DNA of 8,526 bases from Oxalobacteraceae bacterium UBA7693. GTDB taxonomy: Bacteria; Pseudomonadota; Gammaproteobacteria; Burkholderiales; Burkholderiaceae_D. The notes below the pieces were generated by a model. That model searched no databases, was not told the DNA's origin, and was given only the letters and a program-made list of their open reading frames with translations. The DNA lies in contig DLGN01000226.1 of the NCBI GenBank assembly GCA_002482715.1, positions 11,492 to 20,017 on the forward strand, written 5' to 3'. A program made the position numbers and the translations under genes. This document shows positions 1-6,570 of the stretch, piece after piece. Each line of letters starts with the position of its first letter. Position 1 is the stretch's first letter.

Positions 1-111
1 AGGAGAAGTACCCGAACCACCGCAAGCACTTAATGCCAAAGTGGTGGAAGCGGCCGCAGTGGTAGCAGCAAAATGGCGGATAAATTGACGACGAGTATTG
101 TGGGGATTCAT
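1..111 (-). CDS. N-terminus of a Tat-exported lipoprotein (partial, cut by left edge)
   Basis: Only the first 37 codons are present; the rest lies beyond the left edge. The peptide has an Arg-Arg motif at residues 7-8 in the context TRRQFIR, a good match to the twin-arginine consensus. An alanine/threonine-rich hydrophobic stretch follows (about residues 14-27), then a lipobox LSAC at 27-30 with Cys30 as the predicted lipidated residue, followed by a glycine-rich linker. This predicts a folded, possibly cofactor- or metal-containing protein exported by the Tat pathway and anchored to a membrane by a lipid. The ATG at 109-111 has a GAAAGG ribosome-binding sequence six bases upstream. It is divergent from the M14 peptidase gene. 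Tat lipoprotein signals of this type are common on PhoD/PhoX-like phosphatases and other periplasmic enzymes, but nothing here identifies the mature protein, so I assign no function. Confidence 0.8.
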   Translation of the reverse strand, partial: MNPHNTRRQFIRHFAATTAAASTTLALSACGGSGTSP

Positions 112-117
112 AAGCAG

Positions 118-123
118 CCTTTC
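118..123 (-). promoter_or_regulatory. Ribosome-binding site of the Tat lipoprotein gene
   Basis: Read on the minus strand the bases are GAAAGG, six bases before the ATG at 111-109. The site supports this start codon, and so supports reading the left-edge fragment as a real gene start. Confidence 0.6.
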
Positions 124-152
124 AGTGATGAAGCCCTTGATACTATGAATTG

Positions 153-168
153 ATTATTACTCAATAAT
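153..168. repeat. Short AT-rich inverted repeat in the divergent spacer
   Basis: ATTATT (153-158) and AATAAT (163-168) are exact reverse complements around a four-base centre, about 40 bases upstream of the minus-strand gene. It could be an operator half-site pair, but six A/T pairs in an AT-rich region occur easily by chance. Confidence 0.25.
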
Positions 169-382
169 GACCAAACTTAGAATGATTGCTCCAATCTTCG
201 CTCGCAGAAAATCAGGCGAATTCAAATTCTTATATTTTTTCAATGTCTGCTGTTCATCAACACAAGACGTAAAAATACCTACTTGTTGCGCGCTTACCTT
301 GCTTTCATCACCCGACTGCACTAGCATTGTTGACTTACTTCATCGCTGCCCCTAATGCACTTTTCTGAAAGTCTGCATCGAC

Positions 383-1420
383 ATGCCTGCACTCCCAGAA
401 TTACAAGAATTAGAACGACTTATTCAGCTGGGAAAAAACCATCTCGAGGTGAATGTCACTTGTGAAGTAAAGGTTCGGCATAAGACTTTTCCAGTCTACC
501 AGTTGGCACTCGGCAATCCAGATCCGCAACTTCCAGCCATCGGTTTTTTTGGTGGCATTCATGGCTTGGAACGCATAGGCACGCAAGTGCTGCTTAGCTA
601 TTTGCGTGGCTTGTTATCGCAGCTAGTCTGGGATAAAAGTCTGCAAGCTTTATTGCAGCAAGTGCGCTTGGTGTTTATGCCCTTGGTGAATCCCGGCGGC
701 ATGTGGCGATCGACACGCGCGAATCCCAATGGGGTTGATTTAATGCGAAACGCACCCGTCGACGCCCATGGCAAAGTTCCTTTCTTATTGGGCGGGCATC
801 GCCTCAGCCCACGTTTGCCTTGGTATCGCGGCGCCATTGACGCCGATATGGAAATTGAAAACCAAGCCTTGTGCAAAGTCGTTCGCGAACAGCTCTTAAA
901 TCGGCAATTTAGTATGGCGATTGATTGCCACTCTGGCTTTGGTTTGGTCGATCGAGTCTGGTTTCCCCATGCGCATAGTGAGCACCCTATTGCACACCTT
1001 GCGGATATTCTGCGTCTTGAAGAATTGTTTCAAGAGACCCACCCGCATCATCGCTATTTGTTCGAACCACAAAGCCTGCAATACAAAACGCACGGTGATA
1101 TCTGGGACTATCTGTATTTACATCATCAAAAACTGGCAACAGAAAACGCATCGAACACAGTAGGCACACCCAATACGTTTTTACCTCTAACTTTAGAAAT
1201 GGGATCATGGCTATGGGTAAAGAAAAATCCACGTCAACTGTTCTCTCGACACGGCATGTTCAATCCCACTGCCGAACATCGATTACATCGTGTATTGCGA
1301 CGCCACGCGTCTTGGTTAGATTTCTTGGTAAGAGCAAGCTGTGGCTATCAAAATTGGCTCAGCACGGGCCCGCAGCGCTGCCGTTTGCAAGAACGCGCCG
1401 TCGCACGCTGGTATCGCTAA
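383..1420 (+). CDS. M14 family zinc metallopeptidase (carboxypeptidase/deacylase-like)
   Basis: The 345-residue protein has the M14 (carboxypeptidase A/succinylglutamate desuccinylase-like) fold signature. The first zinc-binding motif is GGIHGLER, giving ligands His60 and Glu63. The third ligand is His183 in DCHSGFG, and the probable catalytic base is Glu272 in TLEMGSW. Arg112 (WRSTR) and Arg122 (NGVDLMRN) align with the family's substrate-carboxylate-binding arginines; the residue before Arg122, usually Asn, is Met121 here. No signal peptide or membrane segment is visible, so a cytoplasmic enzyme is likely, unlike secreted digestive carboxypeptidases. Known relatives release C-terminal residues, murein-peptide fragments or acyl groups from amino acids; the actual substrate cannot be told. 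The ATG at 383 is the first ATG after an in-frame stop at 353-355, with only a weak GAAAG (367-371) upstream. The next gene starts 13 bases after the stop, suggesting co-transcription. Confidence 0.85.
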   Translation: MPALPELQELERLIQLGKNHLEVNVTCEVKVRHKTFPVYQLALGNPDPQLPAIGFFGGIHGLERIGTQVLLSYLRGLLSQLVWDKSLQALLQQVRLVFMPLVNPGGMWRSTRANPNGVDLMRNAPVDAHGKVPFLLGGHRLSPRLPWYRGAIDADMEIENQALCKVVREQLLNRQFSMAIDCHSGFGLVDRVWFPHAHSEHPIAHLADILRLEELFQETHPHHRYLFEPQSLQYKTHGDIWDYLYLHHQKLATENASNTVGTPNTFLPLTLEMGSWLWVKKNPRQLFSRHGMFNPTAEHRLHRVLRRHASWLDFLVRASCGYQNWLSTGPQRCRLQERAVARWYR

Positions 1421-1421
1421 T

Positions 1422-1426
1422 GAGGG
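1422..1426 (+). promoter_or_regulatory. Ribosome-binding site that fixes the start of the alpha/beta hydrolase
   Basis: GAGGG lies seven bases before the ATG at 1434, directly after the stop of the M14 gene. It favours 1434 over the upstream in-frame ATG at 1341, which would put 31 codons inside the peptidase gene and has no comparable site. Confidence 0.75.
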
Positions 1427-1433
1427 CATACGC

Positions 1434-2216
1434 ATGACGACTTGGGTATTGCTGCGAGGTTTAATGCGTGAAGCACGTCACTGGGGAGAGTTTCCACATC
1501 AATTGCAAAAAGTGATCGGTGATGATGACATTGTTTGCCTCGATTTTCCCGGCAACGGTGCCTTATTCAAACAATCCAGTCTGACAACGATTCCAGAAAT
1601 GGCAAGGCATTGTCGTCAACAGCTGCAAGCCAAAGGATACGCGCCCCCCTATCACGTATTGGCGATTTCACTTGGCGCGATGGTTGCTGTGGCGTGGGCC
1701 GAGTTGTTTCCCGATGAGTTGAATTCGCTGGTCTTAATCAACACCAGTTTTGCCCCCCACAATCCATTCTATCAACGATTGCGTCCGCGAAACTATCCAC
1801 GCTTACTACGCACTTTACTATTCGGAACAACGCAAAAACGCGAAGCACTTATTTTGTCGTTGACCAGTCAAATGACAGATCAATCGGCCAAAGCTGCAAT
1901 CATCGATCAATGGATACATTACGCCCGAGAATATCCAATTAAGCGCAGTAACATCTTGCGCCAGCTACGCGCGGCTTCGCAATTTCAAGCGCCGAAGCTG
2001 GCGCCAAAAACTGCACTATTACTACTGACCGCGAGCCATGATCAACTGGTAGATGTTCATTGTTCACAAACCTTAGCAGAGAAGTGGCAAGCTCCCTTAC
2101 GCATCCATCCGCAAGCTGGGCACGATCTACCTTTAGATGACAGCCAGTGGGTAATTAAGGCGATTCAAGAATGGCGTCGCGATGTGTTTGGTGATAAGGA
2201 GTTTGATGTTGCCTAA
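1434..2216 (+). CDS. Alpha/beta-fold hydrolase, cytoplasmic
   Basis: The 260-residue protein reads as a complete serine alpha/beta hydrolase. An N-terminal strand and oxyanion-loop region (LLRGLMREARHW, residues 6-17) is followed by DFPGNG (37-42), the usual 'D.PG.G' turn. The nucleophile elbow is AISLGA with Ser79; its first position is Ala rather than the canonical Gly. A cap-like helical segment (about 105-185) comes next, then Asp203 in SHDQLVD and His230 in AGHDLPLDD, completing a Ser-Asp-His triad. No signal peptide is seen. The family covers esterases, lipases, C-C hydrolases and peptidases, so substrate is unknown. It sits 13 bases after the M14 gene and is probably translated from the same mRNA; the pair may process one substrate in two steps, which is inference. 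The start at 1434 was chosen for its strong ribosome-binding site; the frame stays open upstream to an ATG at 1341. Confidence 0.85.
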   Translation: MTTWVLLRGLMREARHWGEFPHQLQKVIGDDDIVCLDFPGNGALFKQSSLTTIPEMARHCRQQLQAKGYAPPYHVLAISLGAMVAVAWAELFPDELNSLVLINTSFAPHNPFYQRLRPRNYPRLLRTLLFGTTQKREALILSLTSQMTDQSAKAAIIDQWIHYAREYPIKRSNILRQLRAASQFQAPKLAPKTALLLLTASHDQLVDVHCSQTLAEKWQAPLRIHPQAGHDLPLDDSQWVIKAIQEWRRDVFGDKEFDVA

Positions 2217-2234
2217 AGTAGACGAAAGACAAAT

Positions 2235-2284
2235 CGCTGGGAATGAACTGAAAAAATAATGGACCAGCCAGCGTAAGACTTTTT
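2235..2284 (+). terminator. Possible weak terminator after the peptidase/hydrolase pair
   Basis: CGCTGG (2235-2240) and CCAGCG (2268-2273) can pair across a 27-base loop, and a run of five T (2280-2284) follows six bases later. The short stem, long loop and offset T-run make this a weak candidate. It is in the right place to end the upstream operon before the helicase gene. Confidence 0.25.
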
Positions 2285-2300
2285 GAAATCACAAATCAGG

Positions 2301-2306
2301 TAAAAT
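2301..2306 (+). promoter_or_regulatory. Candidate -10 box for the SNF2 helicase gene
   Basis: TAAAAT matches five of six bases of the sigma-70 -10 consensus and lies 34 bases before the helicase ATG. No good -35 is found at 16-18 bases; TTGAAA (2283-2288) is only 12 bases away. The sequence between this box and the start codon is pyrimidine-rich and has no Shine-Dalgarno motif. Confidence 0.3.
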
Positions 2307-2339
2307 CGGTTTTCTGCTTTCTTCTCACATAATTACTAA

Positions 2340-5300
2340 ATGCACCAATTTGATCACCTGGAAGCGCAAGAATTTCCTTTTCTTTATGCCTTAGCGCTAC
2401 TCGATTCACCACTAAGCCAAAATGTCATGCTGGAATTATTATTGCAGCGGCGTGAGTCTTTTGGCAAAGCAGGTGAAGTACCAGGTGTGATCGCGGTGCG
2501 AGATCAACTAGCCGTGCTGCACGAAAAGCACTTGGTCACACCTGTTAGCGGAAAAGGTTATGTGTTGAATGAAGGTTTGCACATGCCCATCATCGCGCAT
2601 TTACTTGCACACAGCGATATTCATGCGTGGATCAGCAGCATCAGAGTGATTTTGAATAAACGTGAGGAATACAAACATTGGAAGGTTCACAATGCGGCCT
2701 TTTGCCGACGCGAATTATTTTTCTCTTGCCTGATTAATGAGATTGATGGCATCGGCTATTGGCGTCATGAATTTTTCGAAGCACGTACTGGCGACAAAAA
2801 AGTTCTGGCGGATCAGTTGTTTGAAACTGAGTCAGGTCAACATATCTTCTCCCAGTTTTCTCAAGTCACTAAAGGCGTGCTGCTATCTGACCTGTTTTAT
2901 CAAGCCAACTGGGCTGCGAGCGATGCTCGTTTGGCATACGAATATGTGCAAAATCACCTAGCAGAATTTGGTGAAAATATTTATTTAATGCTCGATCAAT
3001 TGATTTGGCAAGCTTTACTGCGCGGCGACCTAGCCCTGCTCAAACAACTAGAACAACATTGTTCGGCAGAACAACGCGGTACACATGCGTTTGCCATGTC
3101 GATCATGCAGGCTGACTACGCTGAAGCTTTAGCCCAGATTGAGATCATCAGCAAAACAATTAAAAAGAGTACCGGCAAACGTAAAGTGCACTTGAGTGAT
3201 GTACTTGGCCTGCTATATACAGTTTGCCTGCTGGCGATTGATAGCGCGGACAATCGCAAAAAACTCAAGGAGCAAGTGGACGATGGTATTAAACAAAACG
3301 ATGCCTTCACTTACTATTTACTTGAATCGCTCAGTAATCATCTGGCCAAGGGCGTTCCTTTAACCCCCAAACGTTTTGTCCTGCAACGCGAGCTCGGTGT
3401 TGAAACACTGTTTGAATGTTTGGCATTGTTTTGGGAGAGCGAACCTGTACGCGAAGATGCGCACCAACGTCTGCATGCTGCCGATCAGCTTTACCGCAAC
3501 AACGGCTATCACTGGCTGGCTGCGCAAGCCGACGCCTTACTCATCAAACATTATGGTGATGCTCCTCAAATATCCGCCTGGCAGGCGCAACACACAATCA
3601 CTCCTTTGTACAAGGCGCTGCAAAGAGAAGAGTCATGGCAACGTGCATTGACTGCATTGAGCCAACTAAATCTCAACACCAATCACGATAGTAATAAGGT
3701 CGTCGCAGAACAAAGACTAGTTTGGTTACTTACGCTACTACGCGATCATGCAGGGCTAGAACCGCGCGAGCAAAAAGTCAACGCCAAAGGTGTGTGGAGT
3801 AAAGGTCGCCCAGTTGCCTTAAAGCGTTTAGCGCAAGAACAAGATAGTTTGCCGTATTTAACATCACAAGATAAGCAGATCGCCAATTGCATACGCAAAA
3901 ATACGGAAAGCTATTACGGTAATGTCGAATACAATTTAGATAGCGAGAAAGCCTTACCACTATTGATCAACCATCCACAAGTGTATTGGAGCGATGCGCC
4001 CGATATTCGTATTGATGTGGTCAAAGGCGAATTGGCCTTATTCTTAAAAGAAAAAAACGATCATATCAGCCTGCAATTAGAACCAGCGATCACGTCGCAA
4101 CAATCCTATGTCGTGCGCAAAGAAACGCCCACGCGTTTAGCGATTTACAGCTCTAGTCCTGAGATCAAACAAATCGCCGGCATCCTCGGTTCAGGCCTCA
4201 CAGTACCGAGCGCCGCCAAAGCGCAATTAGTCGATGTGATCGCAGCGATTGCACCACATCTGGCGATTCATTCTGACTTACCTGAGTTAGCACAGCACAT
4301 CCACACGGTCGCCGCTGACCAAACTCTATACGCCCATTTATTGCCGCTCAAAGAAGGTTTGCGCTTGCAATTATTAGTGCTCCCACTAGCCGATGCTGGC
4401 TGGTTCACGCCGGGCAAAGGTGCTGCGAATGTATTGGGTGAATTAGATGGGCAAACGGTACAAGCGAGTCGCGACTTAGCGCAGGAAAATACCGCATTAC
4501 AAAGTTTACTCACGAGTTGCACCGCCTTTGATGAAGCCGAAGAGAATAACAATGAATGGCAATGGCAAACACCAGAACAATGTCTGGAATTATTAAGTCA
4601 ACTCAAAGCCATCCCAGAAGAGCAATTGCAATTAGTCTGGCCTGAAGGCGAACGCTTCCGCCTGCAAGGCCAACGCTCACTTGGCAATATGCGACTGAGT
4701 ATTAAGAAACAAGGTGAATGGTTTGTCGCTGGTGGTGAAGTCACGCTCGATGATGGTCGCGTATTAGCTTTACGCGAACTAATGCAAATGGCAGAGACGA
4801 GCAAAGGTCGCTTCTTAAAAATCGGCGACAATGATTTCCTCGCCTTGACCGATAGCTTCCGCAAACGCTTGGATGAATTACGCCACTTTGCAGAACTCAG
4901 TGGTAAAGATGGCATACGCATTAATTCTTTAGCGGCGCCAGCCTTAGCCGAATTAGCCGATGAAGTCGGTGAACTCAAAGTCGATAAAGCGTGGCGTGAG
5001 CAAGTCGAAAAACTCGATGCACTAGCCAACTTTGTGCCGCAAGTGCCATCGACTTTACAAGCGCAATTGCGCGACTATCAGCTCGAAGGATTTCAGTGGT
5101 TAGCCAAATTGGCCAAATGGGGAGTTGGTGCCTGTTTAGCAGATGATATGGGTTTAGGTAAAACCGTACAAACCTTAGCGCTGTTGGTCGATCGCGCACC
5201 GAATGGACCAGCGTTGGTGATTGCACCAATCTCCGTGGCGATGAATTGGCAAAGCGAAGTTGCCCGTTTCGCCCCCACACTCAAGATCCGCGCTTATCAA

Positions 5301-6425
5301 CAAGACCGCTCGTTAAATGATCTTGGTGCGTTTGATATCGTGATCGCCAGTTATGGCATGCTGCAACAAGACGCAGCCACATTTGCCGCACAGCATTGGC
5401 ATAGTGTGGTGCTAGACGAAGCACAAGTGATCAAGAATGCCGCGACCAAACGCAGTCAAGCTGCGATGGCACTGACCGCAGATTTCAAAATGATTGCCAG
5501 TGGTACACCAGTAGAAAATCACTTGGGCGAATTGTGGAATCTCTTTCGCTTTATCAATCCCGGTTTATTGGGATCGAAAGTTAATTTCGCCGACAAATTT
5601 AGCCACCCGATTGAACGTGGTGACAAAGCGGTGCGTGCGCATTTAAAGAAGCTGATGCAACCCTTCATATTGCGCAGAACGAAGACGCAAGTGTTAAGTG
5701 AATTACCACCGCGCACCGAAATCAATTTGCAAGTGGAACTCAGCGATGAAGAGCGCCATTTGTACGAAGCATTGCGGCAAGAGGCGATCGATAAGATTGC
5801 ACAGATCGATCCAACCGCCGGCAAGTCTATGCAGGTCTTAGCCGAGATCACCAAGTTGCGCCGCTTCTGCTGCCACCCAAAATTGGTAATGAAAAATGCC
5901 AATATCAGCGGCAGCAAGCTCGCGGTCTTACAACACACGGTAGAAGAGCTGCTAGACAATCGTCACAAGGCTTTAATCTTCAGCCAGTTTGTCGATCACT
6001 TAGCCATCGTGCGCACTTGGCTCGATGAACAAGGCATCGCTTATCAATATCTCGATGGCAGCACACCCGCGCAAGAGCGCAAAAAGCGCGTCGATGCTTT
6101 TCAAGCGGGCAAGGGCGACATCTTCCTAATCAGCTTAAAAGCGGGTGGCACTGGGCTCAATCTCACCGCCGCCGACTATGTGATCCACCTCGACCCATGG
6201 TGGAACCCAGCAGTAGAAGATCAAGCATCCGACCGCGCCCATCGCATGGGGCAACAACGTCCGGTGACGATTTATCGATTGGTGACGCAAGACACCATAG
6301 AAGAACGTATCCTCGCCTTGCATGCAGAAAAGCGTGATCTAGCAGATAGTTTATTAGATGGCGGTGATGCGGCTGGGCGCATGGATACTGAGGCCTTGTT
6401 GCGGTTGTTGAAGGAGAGTGTGTGA
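2340..6425 (+). CDS. Large SNF2-family DEAD/DEAH-box helicase/translocase
   Basis: This 1361-residue protein is a nucleic-acid-dependent ATPase of the Swi2/Snf2 superfamily. The motor fills the C-terminal third: an N-lobe entry QLRDYQLEGFQWL near 907-919; Walker A DDMGLGKT at 935-942; DEAQ box at 1026-1029; motif III SGTP at 1054-1057; the LRRFCCHP segment between the lobes; motif IV ALIFSQF from 1211; motif V AGGTGLNL at 1268-1275; and motif VI DRAHRMGQ at 1298-1305, with Arg1299 and Arg1302. All motifs are intact, so it should be active. Residues about 740-890 resemble the bacterial SNF2-associated domain. The first ~700 residues are helical and TPR-like in appearance, starting with a possible winged-helix segment (1-85); no SWIM zinc finger (CxC...CxH) is present. 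The protein is longer than typical ~900-1100-residue relatives. Such proteins remodel DNA- or RNA-protein complexes; the target here is unknown. An in-frame stop at 2337-2339 rules out a longer start, but no ribosome-binding site is seen. Confidence 0.9.
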   Translation: MHQFDHLEAQEFPFLYALALLDSPLSQNVMLELLLQRRESFGKAGEVPGVIAVRDQLAVLHEKHLVTPVSGKGYVLNEGLHMPIIAHLLAHSDIHAWISSIRVILNKREEYKHWKVHNAAFCRRELFFSCLINEIDGIGYWRHEFFEARTGDKKVLADQLFETESGQHIFSQFSQVTKGVLLSDLFYQANWAASDARLAYEYVQNHLAEFGENIYLMLDQLIWQALLRGDLALLKQLEQHCSAEQRGTHAFAMSIMQADYAEALAQIEIISKTIKKSTGKRKVHLSDVLGLLYTVCLLAIDSADNRKKLKEQVDDGIKQNDAFTYYLLESLSNHLAKGVPLTPKRFVLQRELGVETLFECLALFWESEPVREDAHQRLHAADQLYRNNGYHWLAAQADALLIKHYGDAPQISAWQAQHTITPLYKALQREESWQRALTALSQLNLNTNHDSNKVVAEQRLVWLLTLLRDHAGLEPREQKVNAKGVWSKGRPVALKRLAQEQDSLPYLTSQDKQIANCIRKNTESYYGNVEYNLDSEKALPLLINHPQVYWSDAPDIRIDVVKGELALFLKEKNDHISLQLEPAITSQQSYVVRKETPTRLAIYSSSPEIKQIAGILGSGLTVPSAAKAQLVDVIAAIAPHLAIHSDLPELAQHIHTVAADQTLYAHLLPLKEGLRLQLLVLPLADAGWFTPGKGAANVLGELDGQTVQASRDLAQENTALQSLLTSCTAFDEAEENNNEWQWQTPEQCLELLSQLKAIPEEQLQLVWPEGERFRLQGQRSLGNMRLSIKKQGEWFVAGGEVTLDDGRVLALRELMQMAETSKGRFLKIGDNDFLALTDSFRKRLDELRHFAELSGKDGIRINSLAAPALAELADEVGELKVDKAWREQVEKLDALANFVPQVPSTLQAQLRDYQLEGFQWLAKLAKWGVGACLADDMGLGKTVQTLALLVDRAPNGPALVIAPISVAMNWQSEVARFAPTLKIRAYQQDRSLNDLGAFDIVIASYGMLQQDAATFAAQHWHSVVLDEAQVIKNAATKRSQAAMALTADFKMIASGTPVENHLGELWNLFRFINPGLLGSKVNFADKFSHPIERGDKAVRAHLKKLMQPFILRRTKTQVLSELPPRTEINLQVELSDEERHLYEALRQEAIDKIAQIDPTAGKSMQVLAEITKLRRFCCHPKLVMKNANISGSKLAVLQHTVEELLDNRHKALIFSQFVDHLAIVRTWLDEQGIAYQYLDGSTPAQERKKRVDAFQAGKGDIFLISLKAGGTGLNLTAADYVIHLDPWWNPAVEDQASDRAHRMGQQRPVTIYRLVTQDTIEERILALHAEKRDLADSLLDGGDAAGRMDTEALLRLLKESV

Positions 6426-6443
6426 GATGATGGTGAAGATGAG

Positions 6444-6461
6444 CAAGCTTAAGAAAGCTTG
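6444..6461. repeat. Short perfect hairpin downstream of the helicase gene
   Basis: CAAGCTT (6444-6450) and AAGCTTG (6455-6461) form a 7-bp stem with an AAGA loop, beginning 18 bases after the helicase stop. No T-run follows on either strand, so it does not look like a standard intrinsic terminator. It could slow a nuclease or be an operator. It also overlaps an 11-codon ORF described under findings. Confidence 0.45.
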
Positions 6462-6480
6462 AACATTAATAGAAAACTGA

Positions 6481-6492
6481 TGACATTTGTCA
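6481..6492. promoter_or_regulatory. Small palindrome upstream of the secreted hydrolase, possible operator
   Basis: TGACA and TGTCA are exact inverted arms separated by TT. The site is about 25 bases upstream of the candidate -10 box at 6517, where a repressor or activator could act. Five-base arms are short and the role is inferred from position only. Confidence 0.25.
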
Positions 6493-6516
6493 CTGGTGAG
6501 CGTGACTGGCGATCTT

Positions 6517-6522
6517 TACAAT
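6517..6522 (+). promoter_or_regulatory. Candidate -10 box for the secreted hydrolase gene
   Basis: TACAAT matches five of six bases of the sigma-70 -10 consensus. A weak -35, TGGTGA (6494-6499, three of six), lies at the ideal 17-base spacing. This would give a leader of roughly 40 bases before the ATG at 6571. It also argues against translation starting at the TTG at 6487, which would lie upstream of the transcript. Confidence 0.35.
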
Positions 6523-6558
6523 GCATTCCAGCCGCAACACAAATTCACTGACAACAAC

Positions 6559-6563
6559 AAGGA
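6559..6563 (+). promoter_or_regulatory. Ribosome-binding site that fixes the start of the secreted hydrolase
   Basis: AAGGA lies seven bases before the ATG at 6571. With the signal peptide that begins right at that codon, it favours 6571 over the upstream in-frame TTG at 6487. Confidence 0.8.
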
Positions 6564-6570
6564 AATCATC

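Larger units (their letters stand above)
112..382. other. Divergent intergenic region
   Basis: This 271-base spacer lies between two genes transcribed away from each other, so it should hold both promoters. It is A/T-rich. I found no pair of -35/-10 boxes good enough to name: TTGACT at 330-335 has only a poor -10 (CCTAAT, 351-356) at a short 15-base spacing, and TATATT at 231-236 has no recognisable -35. The longest open frame inside it (167-355, plus) has no ribosome-binding site and a Cys-rich, low-plausibility translation, so I do not call it a gene. A small AT-rich inverted repeat is listed separately. Confidence 0.6.

Noticed and set aside
167..355. 62-codon plus-strand open frame in the divergent spacer
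   Set aside because: It has no ribosome-binding site and a Cys-rich translation with no recognisable domain or signal, and it lies in an AT-rich promoter region; most likely chance.
1341..1433. Upstream extension of the cytoplasmic hydrolase to ATG 1341
   Set aside because: It overlaps the M14 gene and lacks a ribosome-binding site, and hydrolase similarity begins at 1434 behind GAGGG.
4268..5029. Long minus-strand open frames inside the helicase (4268-4552, 4598-5029)
   Set aside because: They are antisense to a clear coding frame, Ser/Arg-rich and without domains; shadows of the helicase codons.
2340..6425. SNF2 helicase as part of an anti-phage defence system such as DISARM or Zorya
   Set aside because: No methyltransferase, nuclease, phospholipase-D, membrane motor or other defence partner is nearby; the neighbours are metabolic hydrolases.
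6487..6570. TTG start at 6487 for the exported hydrolase
   Set aside because: It would bury the signal peptide behind 28 extra residues, lies upstream of the candidate -10 box, and is beaten by the AAGGA-ATG at 6571.
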